NCBI RefSeq assembly: GCF_017652985.1
Contig: NZ_JAGGDJ010000005.1
Location: 1-64,000 of the forward strand
DNA length: 64,000 nucleotides
Source of the DNA: Paenibacillus artemisiicola
GTDB lineage: Bacteria > Bacillota > Bacilli > Paenibacillales > Paenibacillaceae
Direction: 5' to 3'
A program made the position numbers and the translations under genes. Each line of letters starts with the position of its first letter. The first letter of the stretch is position 1. Positions 1 through 9,106 of this stretch are shown piece by piece. The notes under the pieces were generated by a model, which was not told the origin of the DNA, ran no database searches, and saw nothing but the letters and a program-made list of their open reading frames with translations.

Positions 1-703
1 GCCCGCGGGCTTGCCGTGCGCCCGGGCCGAGGCGCCGCGCGGAGCGGACTTGCCGCGGGCCGCCGGGCCGCCGGTTTTTTTGGCGGCGGGAGTATGCGAT
101 ACGTTCTTATCCATGGGGTTCATGCGCTCCTATACGTGCAATCTGATTTCTACTATACCGAAAGCGGCGGGGGCTTACAAACGCGAATGCGGCGAGGGGG
201 CGGATGATTCTCGGCCAACCTTCGGCCTACCCTCTTGCGTTTCGCGGCCACCAGAACCGTTATTCTTAGTAAAACTGGGCATTTGGCGAGTTAAGCGGAC
301 ACAAATGCAGCTATTCATTGCTAGGGCGTTGATTCTGCCATGAATCCTGGCGAATAACGTCTTCTGTGTCCGCAGCATCCGCGATAATCGCGAAAGTTCG
401 CATTTAACGGAACGGCTGGCCGCCAAAAATTGTACGTTCGGTTCCGCGCACGGGCTGCGCTTACGCCGGCACCGGACCGCGCTTCATCCATGCCGGCGCT
501 GCTCGAAACCCGCCTCCGCCGCTCTTAGCCCGCACCGGACCGCGACCTTGCCGCTCTACGCTGCATCCAACGCGCCGTTCCAGACCCGCACCATGCTCGC
601 GTCGCTCTACGGCCGCAACGCCCGGACGCGCGTCACCGCGCCTGCGCAGCTCACATGGTCGCCGCTCTAAGCCCGCGCCGCCCCCCGCCAACAGCGCCCC
701 GCC
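1..703. other. Non-coding stretch with a dyad repeat and degenerate repeats
   Basis: No open frame here has a convincing ribosome site or a recognisable protein. Positions 295-373 hold a dyad (see separate entry). Positions about 470-690 are GC-rich and built of loosely repeated words such as CACCGGACCGCG and CCGCTCTA; I see no function in them. Confidence 0.6.
295..373. repeat. Intergenic dyad repeat, copy A
   Basis: The arms GCGGACACA (295-303) and TGTGTCCGC (365-373) are perfect reverse complements 61 bases apart. The same arms with nearly the same spacing occur at 63676-63752, so this looks like one member of a dispersed intergenic family rather than a chance palindrome. No terminator T-tract follows. 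Confidence 0.6.
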
Positions 704-746
704 CAAAAAAAGCCCCCGTCCCGCCTAATGGAGGGAACGGAGGCTT
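704..746 (-). terminator. Rho-independent terminator of the PhyH gene
   Basis: Read on the minus strand, a GC-rich stem (AGCCTCCGTTCCC against GGGACGGGGGCT, with G-U pairs) is followed by seven T. It lies 15 bases beyond the stop of the dioxygenase gene. Confidence 0.8.
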
Positions 747-761
747 TTGCTTCTAAGAAGC

Positions 762-1595
762 TTAAATGCTGACGCGCTGTTTGTTGTACACTTCCGGGAA
801 GTGGTCGCCGACGAGCAGCTCGCCCGGCTGGACGTTGACGTACGACAGCATGGCGTGCTCGCCGACCGGCTCGTAGCGCGTATGGCCCGGCATGTAGTGA
901 ACGGCGATCGCGCGGCGCTTCAGATCGGAGCGGTTATGCGGGCTGCCGTGCCACGTGAGGCAGTGGTGGTAGCCGACCTGGCCCTTCTTGATCTCGAACG
1001 GCACGGCTTCGACGACCGCGTTGTTCGGCAGCATCTCCGGACGCTTGTGATACGGCTTGAAATCCGGCGTGCTGGACAGGTAGCGCTGGTGGTTGCCCCA
1101 CTTGTGGCTGCCCGGCACCATCCACATGCAGCCGTTCTCGATGACCGCGTCGTCCAGCGCGACCCAGGCGCTGACGAGGTCGGCCGGCTGGATGATCGGC
1201 CACAGCGGGTGATCCTGGTGCCAGGCCGTCGGTCCGCCCGTCACCGGCGGCTTGTATTGGATTTGGTCGTGCCAGATGCGCAGCGAGTCCGTATGGCAGA
1301 GCTGGGCGACCTCTTCGCAAATTCGAGCGTTTCCGGCATGCTGCAGGAACAGGTCGCTCGCCATCCAAATGTTGACGATTTGCACGACCTTCTCGCTCGC
1401 GATCATTTTCATATTGTCGTAAGGGGAATCCGATTCCAGCATGTTGCGGTTCAGCACCGGCTTCTTGACCGTCTCGCCGCTCATCACCTTGTCGAGCTCC
1501 TCGCGCAGCGCTTCGACCTCCGCGTCGCTCAAGACGACGTCGCCCTTCAAAAATCCGTTGTTTTCAAATTCGTTCAATTGTGCTTGACTTAACAT
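762..1595 (-). CDS. Phytanoyl-CoA dioxygenase (PhyH) family protein
   Basis: A 277-aa cytosolic Fe(II)/2-oxoglutarate-dependent oxygenase of the PhyH family. The iron facial triad is visible as HQDH in the middle of the protein (His and Asp of HxD) and a distal His in LTWHGSPH, followed by an Arg-containing RRAIAVHY stretch expected to bind 2-oxoglutarate. I chose the ATG at 1595 because GGGAGGAAAT lies 8 bases upstream; an in-frame ATG 20 codons earlier lacks such a site. The substrate cannot be told from sequence; members act on varied small molecules. It is divergent from an AraC-type gene, which is its likely regulator. The family call is firm, the role open. Confidence 0.85.
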   Translation of the reverse strand: MLSQAQLNEFENNGFLKGDVVLSDAEVEALREELDKVMSGETVKKPVLNRNMLESDSPYDNMKMIASEKVVQIVNIWMASDLFLQHAGNARICEEVAQLCHTDSLRIWHDQIQYKPPVTGGPTAWHQDHPLWPIIQPADLVSAWVALDDAVIENGCMWMVPGSHKWGNHQRYLSSTPDFKPYHKRPEMLPNNAVVEAVPFEIKKGQVGYHHCLTWHGSPHNRSDLKRRAIAVHYMPGHTRYEPVGEHAMLSYVNVQPGELLVGDHFPEVYNKQRVSI

Positions 1596-1664
1596 AGCGT
1601 ATTTCCTCCCTGAGTCGTCGTTTTCGATGGCGTTGCCTTCCGATGAACTAAGCATACGCCATCG

Positions 1665-1678
1665 TGAAAGCGGTGTAT
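1665..1678. promoter_or_regulatory. Candidate cre-like (CcpA) site
   Basis: TGAAAGCGGTGTAT matches 8 of the 10 fixed positions of the TGWNANCGNTNWCA cre consensus. It lies in the 185-base divergent region between the PhyH and AraC genes. The last two positions deviate, so this is only a candidate. Confidence 0.3.
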
Positions 1679-1780
1679 TTGCACGGACGAAACAGGGCTT
1701 TGCACTTTTCTAAGAATCTCATCGCATCCACGAAGCGCCGGCCCGCCAGCCGCGCATCAACCGAAAGGAGGCGCGGCGCC

Positions 1781-2662
1781 ATGACGCAGCGCGAAGGGGA
1801 GATCCGTCTCGGGGCGCTCGAAGAACTGCGGCCGACGGTCAATTTCGCGAGCCATGCCTTCACCGAGGCCGGGACGACGTTCGGTCCGCGGATCATTCCG
1901 GACCATCAGCTCTTCTATCTCGTGTCCGGGCGGGCGAAGCTCGTCGTCGGCGGCGAGGTCCGCACGCTTCGGCCGGGCGAGTTCGCGCTCTACGGGCCGG
2001 ATTGTCCGCACGCCATCTCCATCCTGGAGGACACCGTCTTCATCGGCATTCATTTTCATGTGCGCCATGCGTCGCCCGTGCCGGTGCATCCCGCGTTCTC
2101 GATCGTCATGACGGACGAGGCGGAGCTGGCGGCGAGCGCGCGCGGCCGCTACCTGCTGGCGCTGGACGGCGGGGAGGAGCTGGAGCTGCCGCCGTTCCAG
2201 ACGGTGCCGGGACTCGAACCGACCTTGATGCGAATCGTGAAAGAATACATGAACGAACAGCCCGGCTATGCGATGCTGCTGCGCGCGCTCATGACGGAGC
2301 TGCTGCTGCTCGTCGTCCGGCACCGCCTGGCCGATCGTCCGCAATCGGCGGAGCGCGGCAAAATCGAGCCCGCGCTGCAGGCGATCCACCGGGAACCGGA
2401 GAAGCATTGGACCGTGGCCGAGCTCGCGGCGCTGTGCGGGTACCACGCGATCTATTTCTCGTCGCTGTTCCGGAAATGCACGGGCGAGAATCCGAAGCAG
2501 TACCTGATCTCGCAGCGCATCCGGAAAGCCAAATTCCACTTGCTGAGCGGCGAGAAAATGGAAGCGATCGCCGAGCGCCTCGGCTATGCCAGCGTCCATT
2601 ATTTCTCCCGCAATTTCAAGGAGGAGACCGGTCTGACGCCCACGGAATTCAAGCAGCAGTAG
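1781..2662 (+). CDS. AraC family transcriptional regulator
   Basis: A 293-aa regulator with an N-terminal cupin-like sensing half (about residues 15-150, with GRAKLVVGGEVRTLRPGE typical of AraC cupins) and two C-terminal helix-turn-helix motifs (about 195-290; WTVAELAALCGYHAIYFSSL, then AIAERLGYASVHYFSRNFKE). The ATG at 1781 follows GAAAGGAGG by about 10 bases; the frame stays open upstream to 1664 but without a better site. It is transcribed away from the PhyH dioxygenase gene, so a small-molecule-responsive switch of that gene is the natural inference. The inducer is unknown. Confidence 0.88.
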   Translation: MTQREGEIRLGALEELRPTVNFASHAFTEAGTTFGPRIIPDHQLFYLVSGRAKLVVGGEVRTLRPGEFALYGPDCPHAISILEDTVFIGIHFHVRHASPVPVHPAFSIVMTDEAELAASARGRYLLALDGGEELELPPFQTVPGLEPTLMRIVKEYMNEQPGYAMLLRALMTELLLLVVRHRLADRPQSAERGKIEPALQAIHREPEKHWTVAELAALCGYHAIYFSSLFRKCTGENPKQYLISQRIRKAKFHLLSGEKMEAIAERLGYASVHYFSRNFKEETGLTPTEFKQQ

Positions 2663-2743
2663 CCGTCCAAGCGGCTGTCCGCCCGGCTGGGAAAAGGCTA
2701 CTATTATTTGCGGATTCTTCTAAATAGATTCATCCTAATTTCA

Positions 2744-2772
2744 TAGACAAAGTAGGGCTGCGGTGCTACCAT
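2744..2772 (+). promoter_or_regulatory. Putative sigma-A promoter
   Basis: TAGACA, 17 bases, then TACCAT. It lies 41 bases upstream of the GTG start of the secreted protease gene. Confidence 0.5.
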
Positions 2773-2812
2773 AAAATAACGCAAGATTAGGAGATTATGG
2801 AGGAACCGCCCT

Positions 2813-4354
2813 GTGAATTTGAACGTCAATCTCAAGCAACGCATGCTCTCATCCGTACTCGCCGCCGGACTCGTTCTGGCGCCGGCCGTCGCGCTGGGAG
2901 CGCCCGGCCATGCCGCCGCGGCATCCGCGCAAACCGCCGCGGCTTCGGTCTACGTCGACGGCGCGAAGCTGGCGCTGAGCCCGTCTCCCGTCGCGTCCAA
3001 AGGCACGACCTTCGTGCCGATGCGCGCGATATTCAAGGCGCTTCATGCCAACGTGACATGGGAAGGAAGCACCAAAACGATTTTGGCCGTCAAAGGGACG
3101 ACGACGATCTCCCTGCAGATCGGCGCGAAGAAGGCCGTCAAGAACGGCAAGACGATCGCGCTGACGGAAGCGCCGATGCAAGTGAAGGGCGCGACGATGG
3201 TGCCGCTCCGTTTCATCGCGGAAGCGCTCGGCGCGGACGTGAAGTACGACGCGGCGAAGCATGTCGTGCGCATTAGCTCCGCCGAAGCGATCCAGCAGCA
3301 GAAGGAAGCCGAATGGGAGAAAGAGCAGGCGGCCAACCAACCGAAGGCGCTGACGACGAAGCAGGTCGTCGCGAAGAACGACGGCAAGGTCGTCATGATC
3401 ACGACGGACCAGGGACTCGGCAGCGGCGTCGTCATCGCCGAGGACGAAATCCTGACCAACTACCACGTCGTCGCCGACGCCGCGAAAGCGTCCGCGACGC
3501 TGCTGAACGGCCGCCAAATCGAGCTGCAGGGACTCGTCGGCTACAGCGAGGAGGACGATCTGGCGATTCTGAAGACGAAGACGCCGCTCGGCATCGCGCC
3601 GGTCGATATCGGCCTCGGCGTGCAGAAGGGCGACCACGTCGTCGCGATCGGAAGCCCGCAGGGCATCCAGAACACGGCGTCGGACGGCTTGATCAGCAAC
3701 CTGTCGGGCGCTGCCGGCGACCCGTATCAATACCAGATCAGCGTGCCGATCGACCATGGCAGCTCCGGCGGCGGCTTGTTCAACGATTACGGCCAGCTCG
3801 TCGGCCTGACGGCGGCCGGCATCGACGATACGCAGGCGGACTTGAATTTCGCGGTGCCGTCCTATAACATCATGGCGCTGCTGTACGATATCGAGGAGAA
3901 TCCGCCGGCCAAGATCGCCTTCCTCCCGAGCAAGCTGCCGGCCTCCCTCAAAGGCGCGACGACGGACGAGATCCGCGAGCTGCTGGAAGATCAATTCGCG
4001 GTCATCTCGACCTCGCAGGGCGGGACGGAGCTGAAGCAGTTCGAAGTGAAGCGCGACGCGGACGGCTGGCTCGTCATCACGGCGCTCATCGATCCGGCGT
4101 ACTACATGCTGTACGGCCACGCGTCGAGCGAAGATCTGCGCTACTGGGCGATCGATACCGGCTATAAGCTGCGCGAGCTGCTGCCGGACGAGAACATTCA
4201 GCTGACGGTGTACTACGACCAGACGTTCAGCTTCGAGCCGCGCGGCTTCGACGCGGGCGAGGTCACGGCGAACGGCGACGGCACGTGGCGCGTCCGTTTC
4301 CCGGTCATCGACTACCAAGGCAAAGACAAGGCAATCGTGCGCGTGAACGCCTGA
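2813..4354 (+). CDS. Secreted trypsin-like serine protease with copper-amine-oxidase N-domain
   Basis: A 513-aa exported protein. Residues 1-39 form a Sec signal peptide. Residues about 45-157 are a copper-amine-oxidase N-terminal-type repeat (PF07833), common on Paenibacillaceae cell-surface proteins. Residues about 185-360 are a trypsin-like domain of the HtrA kind, with His218 (LTNYHVV), Asp249 (SEEDDL) and Ser318 (DHGSSGGG). No PDZ domain follows, unlike HtrA/DegP; the C-terminal 150 residues are unassigned. The start is GTG at 2813, with TGGAGGA 8 bases before. It is monocistronic, with a promoter-like pair upstream and a strong terminator behind. A role in envelope protein quality control or peptide processing is inferred; substrates are unknown. 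Confidence 0.82.
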   Translation: MNLNVNLKQRMLSSVLAAGLVLAPAVALGAPGHAAAASAQTAAASVYVDGAKLALSPSPVASKGTTFVPMRAIFKALHANVTWEGSTKTILAVKGTTTISLQIGAKKAVKNGKTIALTEAPMQVKGATMVPLRFIAEALGADVKYDAAKHVVRISSAEAIQQQKEAEWEKEQAANQPKALTTKQVVAKNDGKVVMITTDQGLGSGVVIAEDEILTNYHVVADAAKASATLLNGRQIELQGLVGYSEEDDLAILKTKTPLGIAPVDIGLGVQKGDHVVAIGSPQGIQNTASDGLISNLSGAAGDPYQYQISVPIDHGSSGGGLFNDYGQLVGLTAAGIDDTQADLNFAVPSYNIMALLYDIEENPPAKIAFLPSKLPASLKGATTDEIRELLEDQFAVISTSQGGTELKQFEVKRDADGWLVITALIDPAYYMLYGHASSEDLRYWAIDTGYKLRELLPDENIQLTVYYDQTFSFEPRGFDAGEVTANGDGTWRVRFPVIDYQGKDKAIVRVNA

Positions 4355-4367
4355 ATCGCGTGCGCGA

Positions 4368-4434
4368 AAGAAGCGGTTCCGTTCGGATACCGGCTGCGGC
4401 AAGCGGCGGTCCGAACGGGCCGCTCTTCTTTTTT
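4368..4434 (+). terminator. Rho-independent terminator
   Basis: A long stem (GCGGTTCCGTTCGGA against TCCGAACGGGCCGC, extended by AAGA/TCTT) followed by a run of T, directly after the protease gene. Confidence 0.8.
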
Positions 4435-4494
4435 GGCGGCGATTTCGGTACAATAGGAACGAATCGAAATCGCGAATAGATAGGAATGACCCCC

Positions 4495-6309
4495 ATGAAA
4501 GTCGTACTGGCGACGCTGAACGCCAAATTCATACACACCTCGCTGGCGCTTCGCTGCCTGAAAGCGTACAGCGAGAAAGACTTCGACATCGACATCGCCG
4601 AATACACGATCAAGGATCCCGCGATGAACATCGTCGCGGATCTGTTCGCGCGCGAGCCCGACGTCGTGGGCTTCTCCTGCTATATTTGGAACATCGAAGA
4701 GACGATCACCGTCATCGACATGCTGCGCAAAATCAAGCCGGAGCTGCGCATCGTGCTCGGCGGTCCGGAGGTGAGCTACGACACGGCGAACTGGCTGGAG
4801 CGGCTGCGCCAGGTCGACCATATCGTCGTCGGCGAAGGCGAGGAGACGTTCCACCATCTGCTCACGGAGCTGTCCGGCGACCGGAAATTCCATCTCGTCT
4901 TCGGGCTCGCCTACCGGAAGGAGCACGCGGACGGAAGAATCGAGATCATCGTCAATCCGCCGCGTCCGAAGCTGGATCTCGCCGCCTTGCCGTCGCCGCA
5001 CCGGTTTCCGGAGGACGCCGCGAGCCTCGGCAGCCGCGTCGTCTATTTCGAGACGAGCCGGGGTTGTCCGTTCAGCTGCCAGTTCTGCCTGTCCAGCATC
5101 GAAGTCGGCGTCCGCTACTTCGACATGGAACGGACCAAGTCCGATATCTTGTACCTGATCGACGCCGGCGCGAAGCTGATCAAATTCGTCGACCGGACGT
5201 TCAACATCAAGCGCGATTACGCGCTCGAAATCTTCAAGTTCCTGATCGAGAACCACCGCGGCTGCGTGTTCCAGTTCGAGATCACGGCGGACATCATGCG
5301 GCCGGAGGTGCTGGATTATTTGGCGGAGCACGCGCCGCCGGGCATCTTCCGCTTCGAGATCGGCGTCCAGTCGACGAACGACCTGACGAACGAAGCGGTG
5401 CAGCGCCGCCAGAACTTCGCGAAGCTGTCCCGCACGGTCACGAAGGTGAAGGAGAGCGGCAAGATCGACCAGCATCTCGACTTGATCGCGGGCCTGCCGC
5501 ACGAGAATTACGATTCGTTCCGGAACACGTTCAACGACGTGTTCGCGCTTCGTCCGGAGGAGCTGCAGCTCGGCTTCCTCAAGATGCTCCGCGGCACCGG
5601 CATGCGCATCGACGCGGAGAAGCACGGCTACGTCTACATGGACCGCGCGCCGTACGAAATTCTCGGCAACGACATTCTGCCGTTCTCGGACATCGTGCGC
5701 ATCAAGCGCGTCGAAGACGTGCTCGAGAAATACTGGAACGCGCACCGGATGGATCACGCGCTGCTGTATCTGATCGAGCGGGCGTTTCCGTCGGCGTTCG
5801 ACTTCTTCCAGTTGTTCGGCGACTTCTGGGAGGCGCGGGGCTGGCAGAAGATCGGCCATCAGCTGGAGGACCTGTTCGCGCGGCTGTGGGCGTTTCTCTC
5901 GGAGGCGTACGCGCGAAGCGCGGAAGCGCAGGGGCGGGAGTGGTCGCTCGACGTCGCGCTCGGCCTCATGAAGCTGGATTACTTCCTCGGCCACAACTAC
6001 AAGCCGCGCAAGGTGTGGTGGGACTTCGCCATGGCGAAGGACGACTGGAGCGGCTGGATGAAGCGGCTCGCCGATCGTCCCGGGGACGTCTCGGACGCCT
6101 TCGCCGCGCTCGGCCTGAACGAGAAAGAACTGCACAAGCACGCCGTGATCGAACGGCTGCCGTTCGATCTGCGCCGGTACCTCGCCGAAGGGACGGCGTC
6201 GAACGACGCGGAAACGCTGCTTATCGTGGTCTACGGCGCCGGAGGCAAGGGGGAGCACCGGAACGCCGCTTATTTCACCCTGCCGGTGTTCGCGGCGGCG
6301 CAGGCTTGA
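4495..6309 (+). CDS. B12-binding domain radical SAM protein (DUF4080 type)
   Basis: A protein of about 604 aa. Residues 1-140 form a cobalamin-binding Rossmann-like domain. The radical SAM core follows, with its 4Fe-4S ligands at Cys191, Cys195 and Cys198 (GCPFSCQFC). The C-terminal third resembles DUF4080 (LGHNYKPRKVWWDF). Such proteins couple SAM cleavage, often with cobalamin, to methyl transfer or rearrangement; the substrate is unknown here. An in-frame ATG lies at 4486, but AGGAA sits right against it, so the ATG at 4495 has better spacing. The gene stands between two terminated or separately started neighbours, so context gives no pathway. Confidence 0.82.
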   Translation: MKVVLATLNAKFIHTSLALRCLKAYSEKDFDIDIAEYTIKDPAMNIVADLFAREPDVVGFSCYIWNIEETITVIDMLRKIKPELRIVLGGPEVSYDTANWLERLRQVDHIVVGEGEETFHHLLTELSGDRKFHLVFGLAYRKEHADGRIEIIVNPPRPKLDLAALPSPHRFPEDAASLGSRVVYFETSRGCPFSCQFCLSSIEVGVRYFDMERTKSDILYLIDAGAKLIKFVDRTFNIKRDYALEIFKFLIENHRGCVFQFEITADIMRPEVLDYLAEHAPPGIFRFEIGVQSTNDLTNEAVQRRQNFAKLSRTVTKVKESGKIDQHLDLIAGLPHENYDSFRNTFNDVFALRPEELQLGFLKMLRGTGMRIDAEKHGYVYMDRAPYEILGNDILPFSDIVRIKRVEDVLEKYWNAHRMDHALLYLIERAFPSAFDFFQLFGDFWEARGWQKIGHQLEDLFARLWAFLSEAYARSAEAQGREWSLDVALGLMKLDYFLGHNYKPRKVWWDFAMAKDDWSGWMKRLADRPGDVSDAFAALGLNEKELHKHAVIERLPFDLRRYLAEGTASNDAETLLIVVYGAGGKGEHRNAAYFTLPVFAAAQA

Positions 6310-6377
6310 GCCGGCCCGCGCGCTGCGGTAAGATGAGAGAGGCTTCCTAAATTCGGATCAACGAAGGAGAGATTGTT

Positions 6378-7373
6378 GTGGTATATGCAGCACATCCGGA
6401 ACGTTACGCATCCATGACCTACAACCGCGTCGGCCGGTCAGGCCTGAAGCTTCCGGCGATTTCGCTCGGACTTTGGCACAACTTCGGCGGCGTGGACACG
6501 TACGAGAACGGCCGGGCCATGCTTCGCCGGGCGTTCGACCTCGGCATCACCCATTTCGACCTGGCGAACAACTACGGCCCGCCGGCCGGTTCGGCGGAAG
6601 AGATGTTCGGCCGCATGATGACGTCCGACTTCAAACCGTACCGCGACGAAATGATCATTTCGTCCAAGGCCGGCTATTACATGTGGCCAGGCCCTTACGG
6701 CGAATGGGGCTCGCGCAAATATTTGACGGCGAGCTTGGATCAAAGCCTGAAGCGGATGAACGTGGACTACGTCGATATTTTTTATTCGCACCGCTTCGAT
6801 CCGGAGACGCCGCTCGAAGAAACGATGGGCACGCTCGATCAGATCGTCCGCTCCGGCAAAGCGCTCTACGTCGGTATTTCCAGCTACAGCGCGGAACAAA
6901 CGGCGGAAGCGATTGCCATCATGAAACGTCTTGGCACGCCGCTGCTCATCCACCAGCCGAGCTATAACATGTTCGACCGCTGGATCGAGAACGGCCTGCA
7001 GGACGTGCTGGACGAGCACGGCGTCGGCAGCATCGCGTTCTGCCCGCTGGCGCAAGGGCTGCTGACGAACAAGTACCTGAGCGGCGACATTCCGGGCGAC
7101 TCCCGGGCGGCCAGCAAGACGGGCGCGCTGCGGGAATCCGCGGTCACGCCGGAAGCCGTGGCGAAGCTGCAGAAGCTGAACGCGATCGCGCAGGAGCGCG
7201 GCCAATCGCTGGCGCAGCTGGCGCTCGCGTGGGTGCTCCGCGGCGGACGCGTGACGTCGGCGCTGATCGGCGCGAGCCGCGTCGGCCAGATCGAGGACAA
7301 CGTCGCGGCGCTCGGCAACCTGGCGTTCGCGGACGAGGAGCTCGTCGCGATCGAGTCGATCCTGCGCGGATAA
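6378..7373 (+). CDS. Aldo/keto reductase, YghZ/GprA (L-glyceraldehyde 3-phosphate reductase) type
   Basis: A 331-aa NADPH-dependent cytosolic reductase with a complete catalytic tetrad: Asp61 and Tyr66 (FDLANNYG), Lys97 (SSKAGYY) and His138 (FYSHRFD). The extended N-terminus, the YMWPGPYGEWGSRK loop and CPLAQGLLTNKYL are typical of the YghZ branch, which reduces L-glyceraldehyde 3-phosphate and methylglyoxal in E. coli. The start is GTG at 6378 behind GAAGGAGA. Physiology is probably detoxification of reactive aldehydes. It is followed by a perfect terminator, so it is transcribed alone. Confidence 0.88.
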   Translation: MVYAAHPERYASMTYNRVGRSGLKLPAISLGLWHNFGGVDTYENGRAMLRRAFDLGITHFDLANNYGPPAGSAEEMFGRMMTSDFKPYRDEMIISSKAGYYMWPGPYGEWGSRKYLTASLDQSLKRMNVDYVDIFYSHRFDPETPLEETMGTLDQIVRSGKALYVGISSYSAEQTAEAIAIMKRLGTPLLIHQPSYNMFDRWIENGLQDVLDEHGVGSIAFCPLAQGLLTNKYLSGDIPGDSRAASKTGALRESAVTPEAVAKLQKLNAIAQERGQSLAQLALAWVLRGGRVTSALIGASRVGQIEDNVAALGNLAFADEELVAIESILRG

Positions 7374-7390
7374 GCGAGGACAAGCATGGC

Positions 7391-7434
7391 GAAGAGCCGC
7401 TTCCGACGGTTAGTGTCGGAAGCGGCTCTTTTTT
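7391..7434 (+). terminator. Rho-independent terminator
   Basis: A perfect 17-bp stem (GAAGAGCCGCTTCCGAC and its complement), 7-base loop and a T6 tract after the aldo/keto reductase. Confidence 0.92.
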
Positions 7435-7569
7435 GGCATGGCCGTCGGCGCTCGGCGGCGGTGGACGCCTGATGGCGCGCCCAGATCCGCGACGCGCGGC
7501 GGCTCGGCGGCTCGCGGTGGCAAGTGCGCGCCGCGCGCGAGGGCGCCGGCGCGAAGGCGGGCGCCGCCG

Positions 7570-8157
7570 CTAGACGGCGCCGGGCTCGGTCAGCGCCAAG
7601 AAGTCGAAGGCCGCCGCGCAGCCCGTCCCTTGCGGCGACTGGGCGACGACGCCGGCGCGGCACGTATCGGGCAGCCGCATGCCGAAGTAGCGGACGAGCG
7701 CCCAGGCTTCGCCGTCCGCCGACCAATGGAAGGAAACGCAATCGCCCGCGCGCGTCATGCGCAGGTAAGGGCGCTCGACGGCGACGGGTTCGGAATTGCA
7801 GTCGTCGGACGAGCCGTCCTTCGTCACGACGGACACGATGATCGGACGGCGCCCGTCGTATTCGAAGCACAGCTTCGCCCAGTTCCGGTCGTCCGCCAGC
7901 AGCATGAGGCAGCCCGAATCGTAGCGGTGCTTCATCTCGGCGCCGAGCCGCGTCGTCAGCGCGAAGTCGGATCCCGCGGCCGCGTGCAGGAACGGCGCGG
8001 AGCTGACGATATGGTGGCCGGCCGGGTCCTGATAGTAATCGGCTTTCGGCGGCGCTTCGACGAGGAGTCCTCCGCCCTCCGCGAATTGCCAGCGCGGCGG
8101 TTCGTTGGTCCAGGCGAGCCGATGCCTTTCGGCCTTGCCGAACAGCTGCAGCGTCAT
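7570..8157 (-). CDS. DUF1349 domain-containing protein
   Basis: A protein of about 195 aa forming a single beta-sandwich domain of the DUF1349 type (concanavalin-like lectin/glucanase fold in related families). Visible landmarks are KADYYQDPAG, DSGCLMLLADDRNWAKLCFE and the C-terminal FDFLAL strand. The ATG at 8157 lies 7 bases behind AAGGGGA; the ATG at 8163 is too close to that site. There is no signal peptide. Homologues are often found beside carbohydrate genes, but nothing nearby confirms a substrate. It is convergent with the aldo/keto reductase gene. Confidence 0.78.
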   Translation of the reverse strand: MTLQLFGKAERHRLAWTNEPPRWQFAEGGGLLVEAPPKADYYQDPAGHHIVSSAPFLHAAAGSDFALTTRLGAEMKHRYDSGCLMLLADDRNWAKLCFEYDGRRPIIVSVVTKDGSSDDCNSEPVAVERPYLRMTRAGDCVSFHWSADGEAWALVRYFGMRLPDTCRAGVVAQSPQGTGCAAAFDFLALTEPGAV

Positions 8158-8331
8158 GTTCATTCCCCTTTTCCGTCTTCGATTGCGATGCTGGCATCGG
8201 GTATACAGTTCGCTTCGCCGCGCGCCGTTCCTGCCGCCTCGCCCGGTTCGCGCCGAAACATTCGACCTTGCGGGAAGATGGGGGTATAATACAGGCAAGC
8301 GACGATAATTATTGACGATGGAGCGTGCGAT

Positions 8332-9060
8332 ATGAAGGTAGAAGTGTGGTCCGACATCGCTTGCCCGTTCTGCTACATCGGGAAGCGCCGGTTCGAAGCG
8401 GGGCTCGAGCAGTTCGCGCATAAAGACGAAATCGAGGTCGAGTACAAGAGCTTCCAGCTGAACCCGGCCGCGGAGAAATATCCGGAGCAGGACGCGTACG
8501 GCCTGGTAGCGGAGAAGTACGGCATCAGCCGCGAGCAATCGGTCGCCATGCACGACAATCTCGTGAAGCAGGCGGCCGAGGTCGGGCTGACGTACAATTT
8601 CGAGCGCGCCATTCCGGCGAACTCGCTGGACGCGCACCGGCTCATTCATTTCGCCGGCCGCTACGGCAAGCGGACGGAGGCGGCGGAGCAGCTGTTCAAG
8701 GCGTATTTCACCGATTCCAAGCATATCGGCGAGCTGGAGACGCTGACCGGCATCGCGGCGGACATCGGCCTCGATCCGAACGAGGCGGAGGCGCTCCTGG
8801 CGAGCGACGAGCTGCGGGCGGAGGTCGAGGCGGAATGCCGCGAAGCGTCGCAGCTTGGCGCGAACGGCGTGCCGTTCTACGTGATCAACCGCAAATACGC
8901 GGTGGCGGGCGCGCAGTCGAGCGACGTGTTCCTTGAGGTGCTGAACCGGACGTGGGCGGAAGAGAAGCCGCTCATCTTCATCGACCCGTCCTCGACGGAC
9001 AGCGAGACCGGCCAGGTGTGTACGGACGACGGCTGCGGCATCGGCGAAGGGGACCGGTAA
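8332..9060 (+). CDS. DsbA family oxidoreductase, FrnE-like
   Basis: A 242-aa thioredoxin-fold protein with CPFC at residues 11-14, an inserted helical domain, and a cis-Pro loop (NGVPFYVIN). This is the cytosolic FrnE/2-hydroxychromene isomerase-like branch of DsbA proteins, with no signal peptide, so a role in cytoplasmic thiol redox rather than export folding is likely. Two further Cys sit near the C-terminus (CTDDGCG), a feature of FrnE proteins. The ATG at 8332 follows GGAG by 9 bases; a TATAAT at 8285-8290 could be its -10 element. Confidence 0.88.
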   Translation: MKVEVWSDIACPFCYIGKRRFEAGLEQFAHKDEIEVEYKSFQLNPAAEKYPEQDAYGLVAEKYGISREQSVAMHDNLVKQAAEVGLTYNFERAIPANSLDAHRLIHFAGRYGKRTEAAEQLFKAYFTDSKHIGELETLTGIAADIGLDPNEAEALLASDELRAEVEAECREASQLGANGVPFYVINRKYAVAGAQSSDVFLEVLNRTWAEEKPLIFIDPSSTDSETGQVCTDDGCGIGEGDR

Positions 9061-9106
9061 AGCCGGCATTCCGCGACGCCGCCGCGATCGCCTCGTTGCA
9101 TTCAAT

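Noticed and set aside
11..343. 110-codon frame at the window start
   Set aside because: No ribosome site, no domain, and it includes part of the dyad repeat.
2849..4453. Long minus-strand frame opposite the secreted protease
   Set aside because: Arg-rich shadow; the plus-strand gene has a signal peptide, catalytic triad, promoter and terminator.
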